64,000 bases of DNA, from assembly GCF_023016265.1 (NCBI RefSeq), contig NZ_CP095412.1, positions 186,001-250,000 on the forward strand, written 5' to 3'. Origin of the DNA: Blastococcus sp. PRF04-17 (GTDB lineage Bacteria; Actinomycetota; Actinomycetes; Mycobacteriales; Geodermatophilaceae). The translations under genes were made by a program, and so were the position numbers. Below, piece after piece: positions 27,017-35,942 of the stretch. Each line of letters opens with the position of its first letter. Position 1 is the first letter of the stretch. The notes under the pieces were generated by a model, which saw only the letters and a program-made list of their open reading frames with translations, was not told the origin of the DNA and did no database searches.

Positions 27017-27454
27017 TCAGACCTCGAGGAGCAGCGTCATCGGTCCCTCGTTCACCGACGAGACCCGCATGCGGGCGCCGAAGGCGCCGGTCGCCACGGT
27101 GCACCCTCGTCGTCGGAGCTCGGCGACCACCGCGTCCACCAGGGGCTCGGCCAGCTCACCGGGGGCGGCGTCCTGCCACGAGGGACGGCGCCCCTTCCGC
27201 GTGTCGGCGTAGAGGGTGAACTGGCTGACCACCAGCACCGGCAGGCCGAGGTCCGCGGCCGAGCGGGCGCCGTCGTCGGTGGGGAAGATCCGCAGCTCGT
27301 GGATCTTGGCCGCCATCCGGTGCGCCCGGGCCACGTCGTCGTCCCGGCCGACTCCGACCAGTGACAGCAGGCCGTGGCCGATCTCCCCGACCACGGCGTC
27401 ATCGACGGTTACAGCGGCTGTACTGACCCGGCTCACCACGGCGCGCACCTGCAC
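27017..27454 (-). CDS. dtd: D-aminoacyl-tRNA deacylase
   Basis: A 145-residue Dtd protein that hydrolyses D-amino acids (and glycine) mischarged onto tRNA, in the cytoplasm. Family motifs are [16 protein letters not shown] at the start, the catalytic [17 protein letters not shown] near residue 78, and the Gly-cisPro-type loop [11 protein letters not shown] at the C-terminus. Length is normal. The GTG follows GGGAGGAT. It is divergent from the STAS gene (74-bp gap). The sigma gene lies downstream on the same strand but has its own putative promoter, with 235 bases between the genes that I cannot assign otherwise. Confidence 0.95.
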   Translation of the reverse strand: MQVRAVVSRVSTAAVTVDDAVVGEIGHGLLSLVGVGRDDDVARAHRMAAKIHELRIFPTDDGARSAADLGLPVLVVSQFTLYADTRKGRRPSWQDAAPGELAEPLVDAVVAELRRRGCTVATGAFGARMRVSSVNEGPMTLLLEV

Positions 27455-27528
27455 ATCCTCCCGGCTCGTCGTGGGCGTACCGTCCCCGGTACGGGGTCCC
27501 GGTCGGCGCAGCTGGCGAGGAGGCGGAG

Positions 27529-27879
27529 ATGGACTCCGATCCAGGTCGGTCGTGGCCCCCCGCCGGATCCGTCACGATCGAGCACGAGGAGGGCGGCCGG
27601 CGGGTGCTCTGCCTGCGCGGCGACGTGGACACCGCGGTCGCCACCCGCTTCCGGAGACTGCAGGGACGCAGCCCAGCCGTCGTCGACACCATCGACGCCG
27701 GTGACGTCACGTTCATCAGCTCGTCGGGGCTCGCGCTCATGCTGCTCAGCGGGGAGGCGTCCGAGGCGGCCGGACGGCGGCCGACGCTGCGGGCGGCGTC
27801 GCACCCCGTGGAGCGGGCGCTGCAGCTCGCCGGGATGGACGACTTCTTCCGGCGCGAGCCGTCGGCCGGGACGGCGTGA
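27529..27879 (+). CDS. STAS-domain protein, possible anti-sigma antagonist
   Basis: A 116-residue single STAS domain. The loop and helix [21 protein letters not shown] near residues 55-75 contain the Ser cluster that carries the phospho-site in anti-anti-sigma factors. The strong site GAGGAGGCGGAG precedes the ATG. The C-terminal [18 protein letters not shown] is typical of the family's last helix. No RsbW-like kinase gene is nearby, so the partner is unknown. This is the second stand-alone STAS gene of the window, after 6878. The 269 bases that follow, up to the mgtE stop, hold only a dubious 28-codon minus-strand frame. Confidence 0.8.
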   Translation: MDSDPGRSWPPAGSVTIEHEEGGRRVLCLRGDVDTAVATRFRRLQGRSPAVVDTIDAGDVTFISSSGLALMLLSGEASEAAGRRPTLRAASHPVERALQLAGMDDFFRREPSAGTA

Positions 27880-28148
27880 GGAGGCCGGTCACCCCGGCCG
27901 ACGCTCGAGCAGCGTCCCGAGCCGGCTCACCGCCGCGATCTCGGCGACGTGGAGACCCCGCAGGTGCTCGCTCATGCCGGCGAGGACCGAGGTGACGCGG
28001 TCGTCGTCAGGCGGTGCCGGCCCGCGTGGAGGGCCGGTCTGGGTGGGCGGAAGGCTCGCCTCCGCCCGGCCCGGAGGCCGGCAGGGCCCGGAGGAACAGC
28101 CCGTCGGAACAGCGGCGGAGACGGCGGGCCCGCTCCCGCGAGGAGAGC

Positions 28149-29480
28149 TCAGAGCCCGAGGACCGCGCGCGCGATGAGGAAGTACACGACGAGGCCGGTC
28201 GCGTCGACGAACGTGGTGATGAACGGAGCACTGACCACGGCGGGGTCGACGCCGATCCTGCGGGCCAGCAGCGGGGTCAGGGCACCCGCCGTCGTGGCGA
28301 GCGCGCACACCACGACCAGTGCCAGGCACAGGACGGTGGCGATCTCGGCGCCGACCAGCCAGGCGGCGGGACCGAACCCGACGGCGGCCAGCAGGGCCCC
28401 GAGCATGGCGCCCGTGACCAGCTCTCGGCCCACCACCCGGGGAAGGTCCCGGAAGCGGACGTCCCCGACCGCCATCGCGCGGATCACCGTCGTGACCGCC
28501 TGGGCGCCGGTGTTGCCGCCGGTGCCGATCAGCAGCGGGACGAACAGCGCCAGCGCGACCACCTCCGCCAGCACGTCCTCGAAGTAGTCGAGCACGTTGA
28601 CGGTGAGGGTCGCACCGATGATGAGCACGAGCAGCCACACCACGCGGCTGCGGACGACGGCGAACAGGCTGGAGGCGAGATAGGGCCGGTCCAGGGGTTC
28701 GGCGCCACCCGCGCGCGCGATGTCCTCCGTCTCCTCGCGCTCGAGCACCCGCATGGCGTCGTCCACGGTGAACAGGCCGACCAGCCGGTTCTCCGCGTCC
28801 ACCACGGGCACGGCGACGAGACCGTGCTCACGCACGACGCGCGCAGCGACCTCCTGGTCGTCGGACGTGCGGACGACGACGGCTTCGTTCATCACGTCCT
28901 GCAGTGGGGCGTCGTCGTCGCTGACGAGGAGCCGGCGCAGGGACACGACGCCCAGGACGCAGCGACCCGGTCCCGTCACCGGCAGCGTGTAGATCGTCTC
29001 GGCATCCGGCTCGCCCGCCCGGACCAGCTCGAGGGCCCGTCCGACGGAGACGTCGACCGGCAGGTCGACCACCTCGGGGGTCATGCGCCGCCCCGCCGAA
29101 TCCGGTGGGTAGCCCAGCAGTGCGGTGGTCATCTCCCGCTCGCGCGCGCTCAGGCCGGACAGCAGCCGGGCGGCGACGGAGGCGGGCAGCTCGTCGAGCA
29201 GCTCGGCCCGGTCGTCGGGGTCCAGCCCGGTGATCAGGTCGCTGGTCGCCTCGGCGCGCAGCCCGCGCAGCAGCTCGCCCTGCAGCGCGGGCTCGAGGTC
29301 CTCGAAGACGGCGAGCGACCTGTCCTTGGGCAGCGCGCGGAACACCAGCGCGCGGGTGGCGGGGTCGGCCCGACCGAGCTCGTCGACGACCGCCGGCACG
29401 TCGAGGTCGCCCAGCGCGTCCTGCAGCCGGCGCAGGTCCCCACTGCGCGCGAGCTGGCTCAGGTCGGTGGGGGCGGGCAC
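28149..29480 (-). CDS. mgtE: Magnesium transporter MgtE
   Basis: A 443-residue MgtE channel. The N domain (residues about 10-125) has the superhelical repeats VVDELGRADPATRALVFRAL and LDPDDRAELLDELPASVAAR. Two CBS domains follow (residues 130-250; DVMNEAVVVRTSDDQEVAAR, VPVVDAENRLVGLFTVDDAM). Five membrane helices end the protein, with the Mg-pore segment LFVPLLIGTGGNTGAQAVTT near 310 and PFITTFVDATGLVVYF near the C-terminus. Mg2+ or Co2+ would enter the cytoplasm. No M-box or other magnesium riboswitch is visible in the 69 bases upstream. A TAGACA hexamer lies 6 bases before the GTG. Confidence 0.95.
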   Translation of the reverse strand: MPAPTDLSQLARSGDLRRLQDALGDLDVPAVVDELGRADPATRALVFRALPKDRSLAVFEDLEPALQGELLRGLRAEATSDLITGLDPDDRAELLDELPASVAARLLSGLSAREREMTTALLGYPPDSAGRRMTPEVVDLPVDVSVGRALELVRAGEPDAETIYTLPVTGPGRCVLGVVSLRRLLVSDDDAPLQDVMNEAVVVRTSDDQEVAARVVREHGLVAVPVVDAENRLVGLFTVDDAMRVLEREETEDIARAGGAEPLDRPYLASSLFAVVRSRVVWLLVLIIGATLTVNVLDYFEDVLAEVVALALFVPLLIGTGGNTGAQAVTTVIRAMAVGDVRFRDLPRVVGRELVTGAMLGALLAAVGFGPAAWLVGAEIATVLCLALVVVCALATTAGALTPLLARRIGVDPAVVSAPFITTFVDATGLVVYFLIARAVLGL

Positions 29481-29549
29481 CCGCCCTGTCTACCGCAGGG
29501 GGACGGCGGCCCGATCCGGGGGAGGAGCTTGCTCGCCGCCCGCCCCGGC

Positions 29550-30479
29550 TCAGGCGGCCCAGGCCGGCGGCGGGCCCACGCCGAGCCGCCATCGGGCGGC
29601 CTGCTCCCAGGGGCTCGTCCCACCCAGCGCCAGGTTCATCGCCCGCAGCTGCAGCCGGCTCACCGCGAGCCGGCCGCGCTCGGGCAGCCCGCGTCCGGCC
29701 CGGCCCGGCACGCCTGCCAGCGGGGCGATCGTGGGGGAGACGAGGAGCGCGGCCCCGCCGGACAGGCCCGAGTACACGACCTGCTCCGCGGCGCTGAGCC
29801 CCGGCGGGGCGGAGAGGAAGGACAGCAGGTCCGCCGGCACCGGTTCGAGGACGCGGGCGTACTCCGCCAGTGCCTCGGCCAGTTCGGACTCCGTGGTGGG
29901 CAGGTCGGCCGCCCCGAGCGCCTGCGCGCTGCGGGCCCACTCCCCGACGTAGGCATCGGGCCACCGGGGACCGAAGCGGCTCATGTCCCGGCCGACGGCG
30001 GCCTGGGCGGCCAGGAACGCGTCGGTGAAGGCCAGGTGGACCCAGCGCAGCAGTTCCGGGTCACCGGCGGAGTAGGGACGCCCGTCGTCCGTGGTGCCGC
30101 GGACCCGGCGGTGCATGCCGCGGACCCGGGCGGCCTCGCGTTCGGCCAGCTCGGCGGACCCGAACGTGCTCACCACCAGCCACCGCGCGGTGCCGGCCAG
30201 GCGCTTCCACGGGTCCTCGCGGTAGGCCGAGTGGCGTTGGACACCGGCCAGCGCCAGCGGATGCGCGCCCTGCCCGAGGAGTGCGGCCACCCCGCCGATC
30301 AGCGTCGACAGGTCTCCGTGCACCCGCCAGACGACGCCGTCGGGCTCGAACCACCCAGGTCCCGTGCCGACTCGAGCGATGTCCCGCACCCAGTCCGGGG
30401 CACCGCTGGGATCTCCGGAGACGCGCGCGCGGAACGCCGTCCGTATGCGGTCGGGCAGGCCGGTCAGCGGGTGCACCAC
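29550..30479 (-). CDS. DUF2236 (MpaB-like oxygenase) family protein
   Basis: A 309-residue protein of the DUF2236 family, all-helical, to which the latex-clearing protein and MpaB/MpaB' oxygenases belong. Typical stretches are WRVHGDLSTLIGGVAALLGQ with HPLALAGVQRHSAY near residues 50-85, RVRGMHRRVRG near residue 125, LLRWVHLAFTDAFLAA near 150 and a DLPTTESELAEAL segment. The His residues in GMHRRV and WVHLAF could hold a haem as in MpaB proteins (family knowledge). GTG 30479 is chosen as the first start after open but non-conserved upstream sequence. The substrate is unknown. Confidence 0.82.
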   Translation of the reverse strand: MVHPLTGLPDRIRTAFRARVSGDPSGAPDWVRDIARVGTGPGWFEPDGVVWRVHGDLSTLIGGVAALLGQGAHPLALAGVQRHSAYREDPWKRLAGTARWLVVSTFGSAELAEREAARVRGMHRRVRGTTDDGRPYSAGDPELLRWVHLAFTDAFLAAQAAVGRDMSRFGPRWPDAYVGEWARSAQALGAADLPTTESELAEALAEYARVLEPVPADLLSFLSAPPGLSAAEQVVYSGLSGGAALLVSPTIAPLAGVPGRAGRGLPERGRLAVSRLQLRAMNLALGGTSPWEQAARWRLGVGPPPAWAA

Positions 30480-30565
30480 GTCCCCATGGTCGACGGCGAG
30501 CGGCGATCCGGCAGATCGTGGCTCCGGGCCGCGGCGGAGTCGTCGTGCGGCAGCGTCTCGTCGAG

Positions 30566-32032
30566 CTAGAACGGTGGGGGGTCGTGGTCCGGTTCTCCCG
30601 GTGGCGGCTCCGGCGGAGGCTTCCGCAGGCCCGGTGGTCTGCTCGTCCGGGTGACCCCCGAGGGGGTTGTGACGTGCAGGGTCCCGTCGGGGTCCATGAC
30701 GAAGCGCCAGCCTCGGGCGAAGGTCTTCAGCCGGTGATCCGAGCGGCACAAGCAGCAGAGGTTGGTGCACGCCGTCTCACCCGCGCAGGAGTGCGGGACG
30801 ACGTGATCGAGGTCGGCCCAGCCCACCCGCTGCCCGCAGTTGGGCATCCGGCAGGTGCGGTCCCGCGTCCTGACGAACGTCTCCTGCCGTCTGGAGGGCG
30901 CATAGCGATCGGTGCTCCCAGGAACGCCGAGCACCGGGCAGCCGCAGTCTCCGGTGTCATGCTCCGCGCAGCCCCGCGTGGCCGCCCGCAGCAGCTCGGC
31001 CACCGTGGTGGTGGCCAGCAGCCTGCCGTCGGTATCGGTGATCGCGAACGTCAAGCTGCCGTCCTGCGGTGTCTGCAGGCCGAGGGCGCCGATGCGGGCG
31101 AGCAGGTCACGCGTGTGTGCCGCGGTGATCGCCAGCCCGTTCACCGACCCCGCGCGGGTTCCCGCGCCCTCGAGGGAGCCGAGGACGGCGGTGACCGTCA
31201 GATGGGCGGCGACACCGTGCTGGTCGGGGCCTCCGGGACGGCGGAGCAGCAGGGAGAACAGCTCGGTGCGGATCCGGGCGATCGGCCGCGCGTCACCGTC
31301 GGCCTTGGCCATCCTCGCGAGCTGGTCGATCTGCGCGTACGCCTCGGCCGCCTCGTCGGCCGGCAGTTCCGCGCCCAGGGTGGCCATGCCGTCCTGGCCC
31401 GGCTGCAGGAAGACGTCGGCGGAGTGCCTAGCCTCCTCTCGGCGCGCGTCGGCGGCCGCGGCGTCCAGTTCCAGCAGGAGCTCCAGCGCCCGGGCGCGCA
31501 GCTTGGACACGGAGAGCTCCAGGGCCTCCGGCAGCAGCCGGACCTCGACCGCCCGCGCCAGCTCGGGGCTCGTGTGACCGAGCGCGTCGGCCAGCGCCGC
31601 CGCCCGCGCCACGTCGAGCTCCCCTCGGGCCAGGGCGCCCTCGGTGTCGGGCAGCTTGTCGCGCCACACCTGCGCCCGGTGGTGCAGGTGGTTGGCCGTG
31701 CCGCGGCCGCGGTTGAGCACCAGTGCCAGCTCTCCGGCGAAGAACTCGCTGACGCCGACCGCGTCGTCCGCGGCCGACCAGCGGTCACCACGCGCCCCCG
31801 GCCTACCGGCCGGCGGGTCGTGCTCGGCGGAGGTCAGCTCGGCCAGCCGGAGGATGAGTTCGGCCTCGTAGGCGGCGGCCATCGCCTGCCTGCTCTGGTG
31901 CCGCCGCAGCTCTGCGGCCACCTGCTCCTTCGACAGCACGGAGACCGGCAGCCGCGAGGTGCTGACCGGCTGGTCCATCGACCAGTCGATCAGCACGTCC
32001 TCGACGAGGGAGGAACCGGAGATCCGGGGCAC
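30566..32032 (-). CDS. DUF222/HNH endonuclease (13E12 repeat family)
   Basis: A 488-residue protein of the DUF222-HNH family, known from the REP13E12 repeats of mycobacteria and multicopy in many actinobacteria. The DUF222 region occupies residues 40-320 (SVLSKEQVAAELRRHQSRQA, HRAQVWRDKLPDTEGALARG). The HNH nuclease motif is CRMPNCGQRVGWADLDHVVP near residue 400, followed by CTNLCCLCRSDHRLK, giving the two zinc-binding Cys pairs and the catalytic His. A Pro-rich tail ends it. The family is often called mobile, but no element ends are visible here. Its leaderless GTG start has TACCGT 6 bases upstream. A duplicated gene fragment lies just upstream. Confidence 0.88.
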   Translation of the reverse strand: MPRISGSSLVEDVLIDWSMDQPVSTSRLPVSVLSKEQVAAELRRHQSRQAMAAAYEAELILRLAELTSAEHDPPAGRPGARGDRWSAADDAVGVSEFFAGELALVLNRGRGTANHLHHRAQVWRDKLPDTEGALARGELDVARAAALADALGHTSPELARAVEVRLLPEALELSVSKLRARALELLLELDAAAADARREEARHSADVFLQPGQDGMATLGAELPADEAAEAYAQIDQLARMAKADGDARPIARIRTELFSLLLRRPGGPDQHGVAAHLTVTAVLGSLEGAGTRAGSVNGLAITAAHTRDLLARIGALGLQTPQDGSLTFAITDTDGRLLATTTVAELLRAATRGCAEHDTGDCGCPVLGVPGSTDRYAPSRRQETFVRTRDRTCRMPNCGQRVGWADLDHVVPHSCAGETACTNLCCLCRSDHRLKTFARGWRFVMDPDGTLHVTTPSGVTRTSRPPGLRKPPPEPPPGEPDHDPPPF

Positions 32033-32038
32033 ACCGAC

Positions 32039-32044
32039 ACGGTA
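32039..32044 (-). promoter_or_regulatory. -10 hexamer TACCGT for leaderless HNH gene
   Basis: On the minus strand TACCGT ends exactly 6 bases before the GTG at 32032. No Shine-Dalgarno sequence is present. Confidence 0.5.
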
Positions 32045-32143
32045 GGGCGGGGGTACGACAGAAAAGCCTGAGGCGAACGGCCGGGGGCACGAGCGGCACC
32101 GGGCGTCGGATCATGCGGCCGGTCGTTGGGGCAGGATGCCCGC

Positions 32144-32236
32144 GTGCCGACCCTCCGCATCGCCCAGGACGCCGCGTCGACGACCTGCTCGGCCGTGACC
32201 CGCTCGCGCTGCTGACCGGGACGCTGCTCGGCCGGC
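32144..32236 (+). pseudogene. 5' fragment of a second HhH-GPD gene, decayed
   Basis: From the GTG at 32144 about 93 bases match the beginning of the intact HhH-GPD gene at 35250, starting with an identical stretch encoding VPTLRIAQDAA. One base is missing after codon 11, which breaks the frame (the intact gene has GCCGCCGCCGAC, here GCCGCGTCGAC). Similarity then stops at GCTGCTCGGCC. The promoter hexamer is also duplicated (CAGGAT 6 bases before the GTG, CACGAT in the intact copy). The remaining intergenic bases 32237-32335 up to the LuxR gene show no other gene. This is a relic of a partial duplication. Confidence 0.8.
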
Positions 32237-32323
32237 GCTGGCGTCGAGGGAGCTGACAGCTCCTGCAGGCAGCCTCTCGACGCCGCCGCGACGACGGCAT
32301 GGCCGTACGACGCCGCGAAGGTC

Positions 32324-32329
32324 GACACT
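32324..32329 (+). promoter_or_regulatory. -10 hexamer GACACT for leaderless LuxR gene
   Basis: GACACT ends exactly 6 bases before the ATG at 32336, with no Shine-Dalgarno sequence. Confidence 0.45.
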
Positions 32330-32335
32330 GACGGA

Positions 32336-33970
32336 ATGGCCACGGCGAGGCCGGTGCTGGACACCGCGCGGGCGGCCTACCGGGCGGGTGACTGGCCCGC
32401 AGCCCGGGAGGCGTTCGCTCGCGCGACCCAGGACGGACTGCTGACCGCCCCGGACGACCTTCTCGCGGCGGCGCAGGCCCACTGGTGGTGTGGGCGGGCG
32501 GGCGAGTCCGTCCGCCTCGTCGCCCGGGCGCACCGGCTACTGCTGGACGCCGGTCGCATCGAGGAGGCTGCCGTAGCGGCCCTCGACGTGGCGGTGTACC
32601 ACCTGCTCCTCGGGCAGCTTCCGCTCGGCTCCGGCTGGATGAACCGGGCCGACCGACTGCTCCGCGCCGTGCCCGAGTCCCCGGTACACGGGTATGTCGC
32701 CTTCTACCGCGACGTCGAGTACAACCTGGCGCAGGCGTCACCGCAGGACGTGCTGGCCGCAGCCCGCGACCTCGTGGCGCTGTCGCGCCGGCACGCGGAC
32801 CGGACGCTGGCGCTGGTCGCCCTCGTCGCCGAGGGGTACGCCCTGGTCGGCGCGGGTCAGGTCAGGCAGGGGATGACGCTGCTCGACGAGGCGATGGTGA
32901 GTCTGGATGCCGCGTCGATGGCGCCCGAGTGGGTGGGGAACACGTTCTGCCTGGCCATGGAGGTTGCCGAGCAGGTCGGCGACGTCGCCCGGATGCGGCT
33001 GTGGCTGGCCGACGCCGAGGAGTGGCTGGACTCGCTGCCCGCGGCGGTGCTCTTCAGCGGAGCGTGCCGGGTGCATCGGGCCCGCATCTGGCAGCTCGCC
33101 GGCGAGTGGGAGCGGGTGGAACCTGCGCTGGAACAGGCCTGCCGAGAACTGCGCGAGCTGTGCCAAGAGACTGTCGGGGCGGCGTGGTCGCTGCGCGGGG
33201 ACCTGCGGTTGCTCACCGGGGACCGGGCCGGGGCCGAGACGGCCTTCGCGGAGGCGCACCGGCGCGGCGCCGACCCGCACCCCGGTCTGGCTCTCGTCCA
33301 GCTGGACCGCGGGGATGTCGCCGCGGCCGGCGCCGCGGTGCGCACGGCGATGATGGCCCTGCCGGACGGGCACCTGCACCACCGCGCCCGGTTGCTGGCG
33401 GCGGCCGTGCGGATCGCCTGCGCCGCCGGTGACATCCCGGAGGCTGAGCGGCGCTCGGATCAGCTCACCCAGCTGGTCCGAGTGTGGCCGCAGTCCCTGG
33501 TCGTCCCCCTGGCGGGCACCACGGCCGGCGCCGTGGCGCTGGCCCGCGGAGTCCCGGCCGACGCACTCTCGCCGTTGCAGGCTGCTTGCCGGCGGTGGCG
33601 CGAGCTCGGCGCGCCCTACGAGGCCGCGTGCACCGGGAAGCTGCTCGCCCGCTGCTACCGCGCCCTGGGCGACCGGGTCAGCGCGGAGTTGGAGGAACGG
33701 TCCGCGGTAGAGGTGCTGCACCGGCTGCGCGCGCGACCCGCCTGGCCGGACGACGACGCTCCGGCGGCCCGGAACCAGGCCGAGCTGACCGCCCGGGAGG
33801 GCGAGGTTCTCCGCCTGCTCGCCGACGGTCTGCCCAACGCCGACATCGCAGCGACCCTCACGATCAGCCGGCGGACGGTGGAGCGGCACCTGTCCAACCT
33901 CTATCCCAAGCTCGGCGTTCGTTCCCGGGCCGCTGCCACCCGGTACGCCGTGGAGCACCGCCTGGTCTGA
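32336..33970 (+). CDS. LuxR-family regulator with TPR-like helical repeats
   Basis: A 544-residue regulator. Residues 1-465 are a run of helical hairpins of TPR character (RAAYRAGDWPAAREAFARAT, AAVAALDVAVYHLLLGQL, ACRELRELCQETVGAAWSLR). A LuxR-type helix-turn-helix ends the protein (ELTAREGEVLRLLADGLPNA, then TVERHLSNLYPKLGVRSRAA). No nucleotide-binding domain is present, so it resembles a MalT/LAL regulator that has lost its ATPase module. Signal and targets are unknown. The methyltransferase gene 130 bp downstream on the same strand may be a target (weak inference). Confidence 0.88.
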   Translation: MATARPVLDTARAAYRAGDWPAAREAFARATQDGLLTAPDDLLAAAQAHWWCGRAGESVRLVARAHRLLLDAGRIEEAAVAALDVAVYHLLLGQLPLGSGWMNRADRLLRAVPESPVHGYVAFYRDVEYNLAQASPQDVLAAARDLVALSRRHADRTLALVALVAEGYALVGAGQVRQGMTLLDEAMVSLDAASMAPEWVGNTFCLAMEVAEQVGDVARMRLWLADAEEWLDSLPAAVLFSGACRVHRARIWQLAGEWERVEPALEQACRELRELCQETVGAAWSLRGDLRLLTGDRAGAETAFAEAHRRGADPHPGLALVQLDRGDVAAAGAAVRTAMMALPDGHLHHRARLLAAAVRIACAAGDIPEAERRSDQLTQLVRVWPQSLVVPLAGTTAGAVALARGVPADALSPLQAACRRWRELGAPYEAACTGKLLARCYRALGDRVSAELEERSAVEVLHRLRARPAWPDDDAPAARNQAELTAREGEVLRLLADGLPNADIAATLTISRRTVERHLSNLYPKLGVRSRAAATRYAVEHRLV

Positions 33971-34102
33971 CTGCCGTGCGTAGGAACACCCATGCCGTCG
34001 CGCGCGGATGGGTGATCACACCGAAGCGCCGGGATCCGGAGCCGTCCTAGCGTCGGTCAGGGCGGCCGGACGGCCGCCGGACCGGGAGCGCGGGAGCAGA
34101 CC

Positions 34103-35188
34103 ATGACCACTCGCATGCAGCACCGCCCGACCGACGAGCAGCGGGCGGAGGCTTTTGCCGACCGGATGGTCGGCGCCCTCGACGCCGCCAGCCTGGTGCT
34201 GCAGTGCAGCATCGGCGACCAGCTCGGGCTGTTCGACGTCATGGCGGGATCGGACGACGCCACCTCGGAGCAGATCGCGCAGGCCGCCGGGCTGCAGGAG
34301 CGCTACGTGCGCGAATGGCTGGCGGCGTTGACCGTGGCCCGGGTGGTGGAGCACGACGCCTCGGACCGCACCTACCGACTGCCTCCCGAGCACGCCGCCG
34401 TGCTGACCCGAGCCGCCGGGCCGGACAACCTGGCCCGGCTGTGCCAGTACATCCCCATGCTCGCCGAGGCCGAGCAGCTGGTCGTGGCGGCGTTCCGCTC
34501 CGGCGGCGGCGTGCCCTACTCGGCCTTCAGCCGCTTCCACGAGGTGATGGCCGAGGACAGCGCCGCGGTCAACGACGCCTCGCTGCTCGACACGATCCTG
34601 CCGCTGGTCCCCGGGCTCCCCGAACGGTTGACCGCCGGCATCGATGTCGCCGATTTCGGCTGCGGCTCGGGCCACGCGGTGAACCTGATGGCGCGGGCCT
34701 ACCCGGCCAGCCGCTTCGTCGGCTACGACTTCTCGCCCGAGGCCATCGACCGGGCACGCGCCGAGGCGGCCGCCTGCGGTCTGCCCAACGCCCGCTTCGA
34801 GGTCCAGGACGTCGCCGGCGTCGACCGGGCCGACGCCTTCGATCTGATCACCGCCTTCGACGCCATCCACGACCAGGCGCAGCCGGCACAGGTGCTGGCC
34901 GCGATCGCGCGGGCGCTGCGGCCGGACGGGATATTCCTCATGGTGGACATCACCGGGTCCAGCGAGGTGGCCGACAACATCGACATGCCGCTGGCGACGT
35001 TCCTCTACACGTGCTCGCTGCTGCACTGCATGCCGGTCTCCCTCGGCCTCGACGGGGTCGGGCTCGGCACGATGTGGGGACGGCAGACCGCCCTGCGCAT
35101 GCTCGGCGAGGCCGGCTTCGTCGACGTCGCGGTCAGGGCGATCGAGACCGACCCGCAGAACGCCTACTACGTCTGCACTCTCGGGTGA
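34103..35188 (+). CDS. SAM-dependent methyltransferase with N-terminal winged helix
   Basis: A 361-residue protein. Residues 20-110 form a winged-helix dimerisation domain (LQCSIGDQLGLFDVMAG, TSEQIAQAAGLQERYVREWL) like that of small-molecule O-methyltransferases. The SAM domain begins near residue 175 with VADFGCGSGHAVNLMARAYP, then VGYDFSPEAIDRARAEA and FDLITAFDAIHDQAQP; the His of DAIHDQ is at the place of the catalytic or binding His of the family. The closest named type I recall is Rv2258c of M. tuberculosis. The substrate is unknown. ATG 34103 is chosen; GGGAGCAGACC precedes it. Confidence 0.85.
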   Translation: MTTRMQHRPTDEQRAEAFADRMVGALDAASLVLQCSIGDQLGLFDVMAGSDDATSEQIAQAAGLQERYVREWLAALTVARVVEHDASDRTYRLPPEHAAVLTRAAGPDNLARLCQYIPMLAEAEQLVVAAFRSGGGVPYSAFSRFHEVMAEDSAAVNDASLLDTILPLVPGLPERLTAGIDVADFGCGSGHAVNLMARAYPASRFVGYDFSPEAIDRARAEAAACGLPNARFEVQDVAGVDRADAFDLITAFDAIHDQAQPAQVLAAIARALRPDGIFLMVDITGSSEVADNIDMPLATFLYTCSLLHCMPVSLGLDGVGLGTMWGRQTALRMLGEAGFVDVAVRAIETDPQNAYYVCTLG

Positions 35189-35237
35189 GACCCGGTTCCG
35201 GCATCGCCCCGGGGATTGCGTCCGCTGCCCGGCCGGG

Positions 35238-35243
35238 CACGAT
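35238..35243 (+). promoter_or_regulatory. -10 hexamer CACGAT for leaderless HhH-GPD gene
   Basis: CACGAT ends exactly 6 bases before the GTG at 35250. The duplicated fragment at 32144 keeps this arrangement with CAGGAT. Confidence 0.5.
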
Positions 35244-35249
35244 ACGAGC

Positions 35250-35843
35250 GTGCCGACCCTCCGCATCGCCCAGGACGCCGCCGCCGACGAGCTGCTCGGC
35301 CGCGACCCGCTCGCGCTGCTGATCGGGATGCTGCTCGACCAGCAGTTCCCGATGGAGCGGGCGTTCGGCGCACCCCGGTTGCTGGCCGACCGGCTGGCGG
35401 TCGACGTGCTCGACGCGGGGCAGCTGGCCGCCATGGACGCCGCGCAGCTGGTGCGCGTCTTCCAGGGGCCGCCCGCACTGCACCGGTACCCGGGGTCGAT
35501 GGCCGGTCGCACCCAGGAGCTGTGCCGGATGCTGCTGGACCGGTACGACGGGCGTGCCGAGCGGCTGTGGGCCGACGCGCCGGACGGCGCCACCCTGCTG
35601 GAGCGGCTGAACGAGCTACCGGGGTTCGGTGCGCAGAAGGCGAAGATCTTCCTCGCGCTGCTGGGGAAGCAGGTCGGGGTGACGCCGCCGGGCTGGCGGG
35701 AGGCGGCCGGGGACTACGGGCTCGAGGGCTCGCGCCGCTCGGTCGCAGACATCACCGGACCCGAGTCGCTGGCCGAGGTCCGGGCCTTCAAGCAGGAGCA
35801 GAAGCAGGCCGCCAAGGCCGGCCGCGAGGCGGCCGGGAAGTAG
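35250..35843 (+). CDS. HhH-GPD base-excision-type protein
   Basis: A 197-residue protein with helix-hairpin-helix NELPGFGAQKAKIFLALLGK near residue 122 and an N-terminal helical region (DPLALLIGMLLDQQFPMERA) like that of HhH-GPD DNA glycosylases. Asp in the segment after the hairpin, which would be the catalytic residue of glycosylases, is not clearly placed, and there is no iron-sulphur Cys motif, so activity is uncertain. The C-terminus is a Lys/Ala/Gln-rich tail. A decayed 5' copy with its promoter lies 3.1 kb upstream. The gene appears leaderless and monocistronic. Confidence 0.82.
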   Translation: MPTLRIAQDAAADELLGRDPLALLIGMLLDQQFPMERAFGAPRLLADRLAVDVLDAGQLAAMDAAQLVRVFQGPPALHRYPGSMAGRTQELCRMLLDRYDGRAERLWADAPDGATLLERLNELPGFGAQKAKIFLALLGKQVGVTPPGWREAAGDYGLEGSRRSVADITGPESLAEVRAFKQEQKQAAKAGREAAGK

Positions 35844-35942
35844 CGCCCGGGGGCACGAGCGTCGGGCCCGTCCCGGTGGCACGATGGGGCGCGGACCAGG
35901 GGGCGCCGGGCTGACCGGCGCACCGGTCGGCGGAGGGGATGG

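Noticed and set aside
27880-28148. Small gene MSEHLRGLHVAEIAAV... downstream of mgtE
   Set aside because: Only 28 codons from the ATG, no Shine-Dalgarno, no recognisable family; insufficient to call.
29481-29549. Magnesium riboswitch upstream of mgtE
   Set aside because: Only 69 bases separate the genes, a start-proximal hexamer is present, and no M-box-like fold could be recognised.
28014-30569. An 851-codon plus-strand frame opposite mgtE and the DUF2236 gene
   Set aside because: Gln/Arg/His-rich shadow sequence with no domain; the opposite strand holds MgtE with all CBS and membrane motifs.
30566-32032. DUF222/HNH protein as a restriction or anti-phage enzyme
   Set aside because: There is no methyltransferase, helicase or other defence partner beside it, and the family is widespread in actinobacteria without a known defence role.
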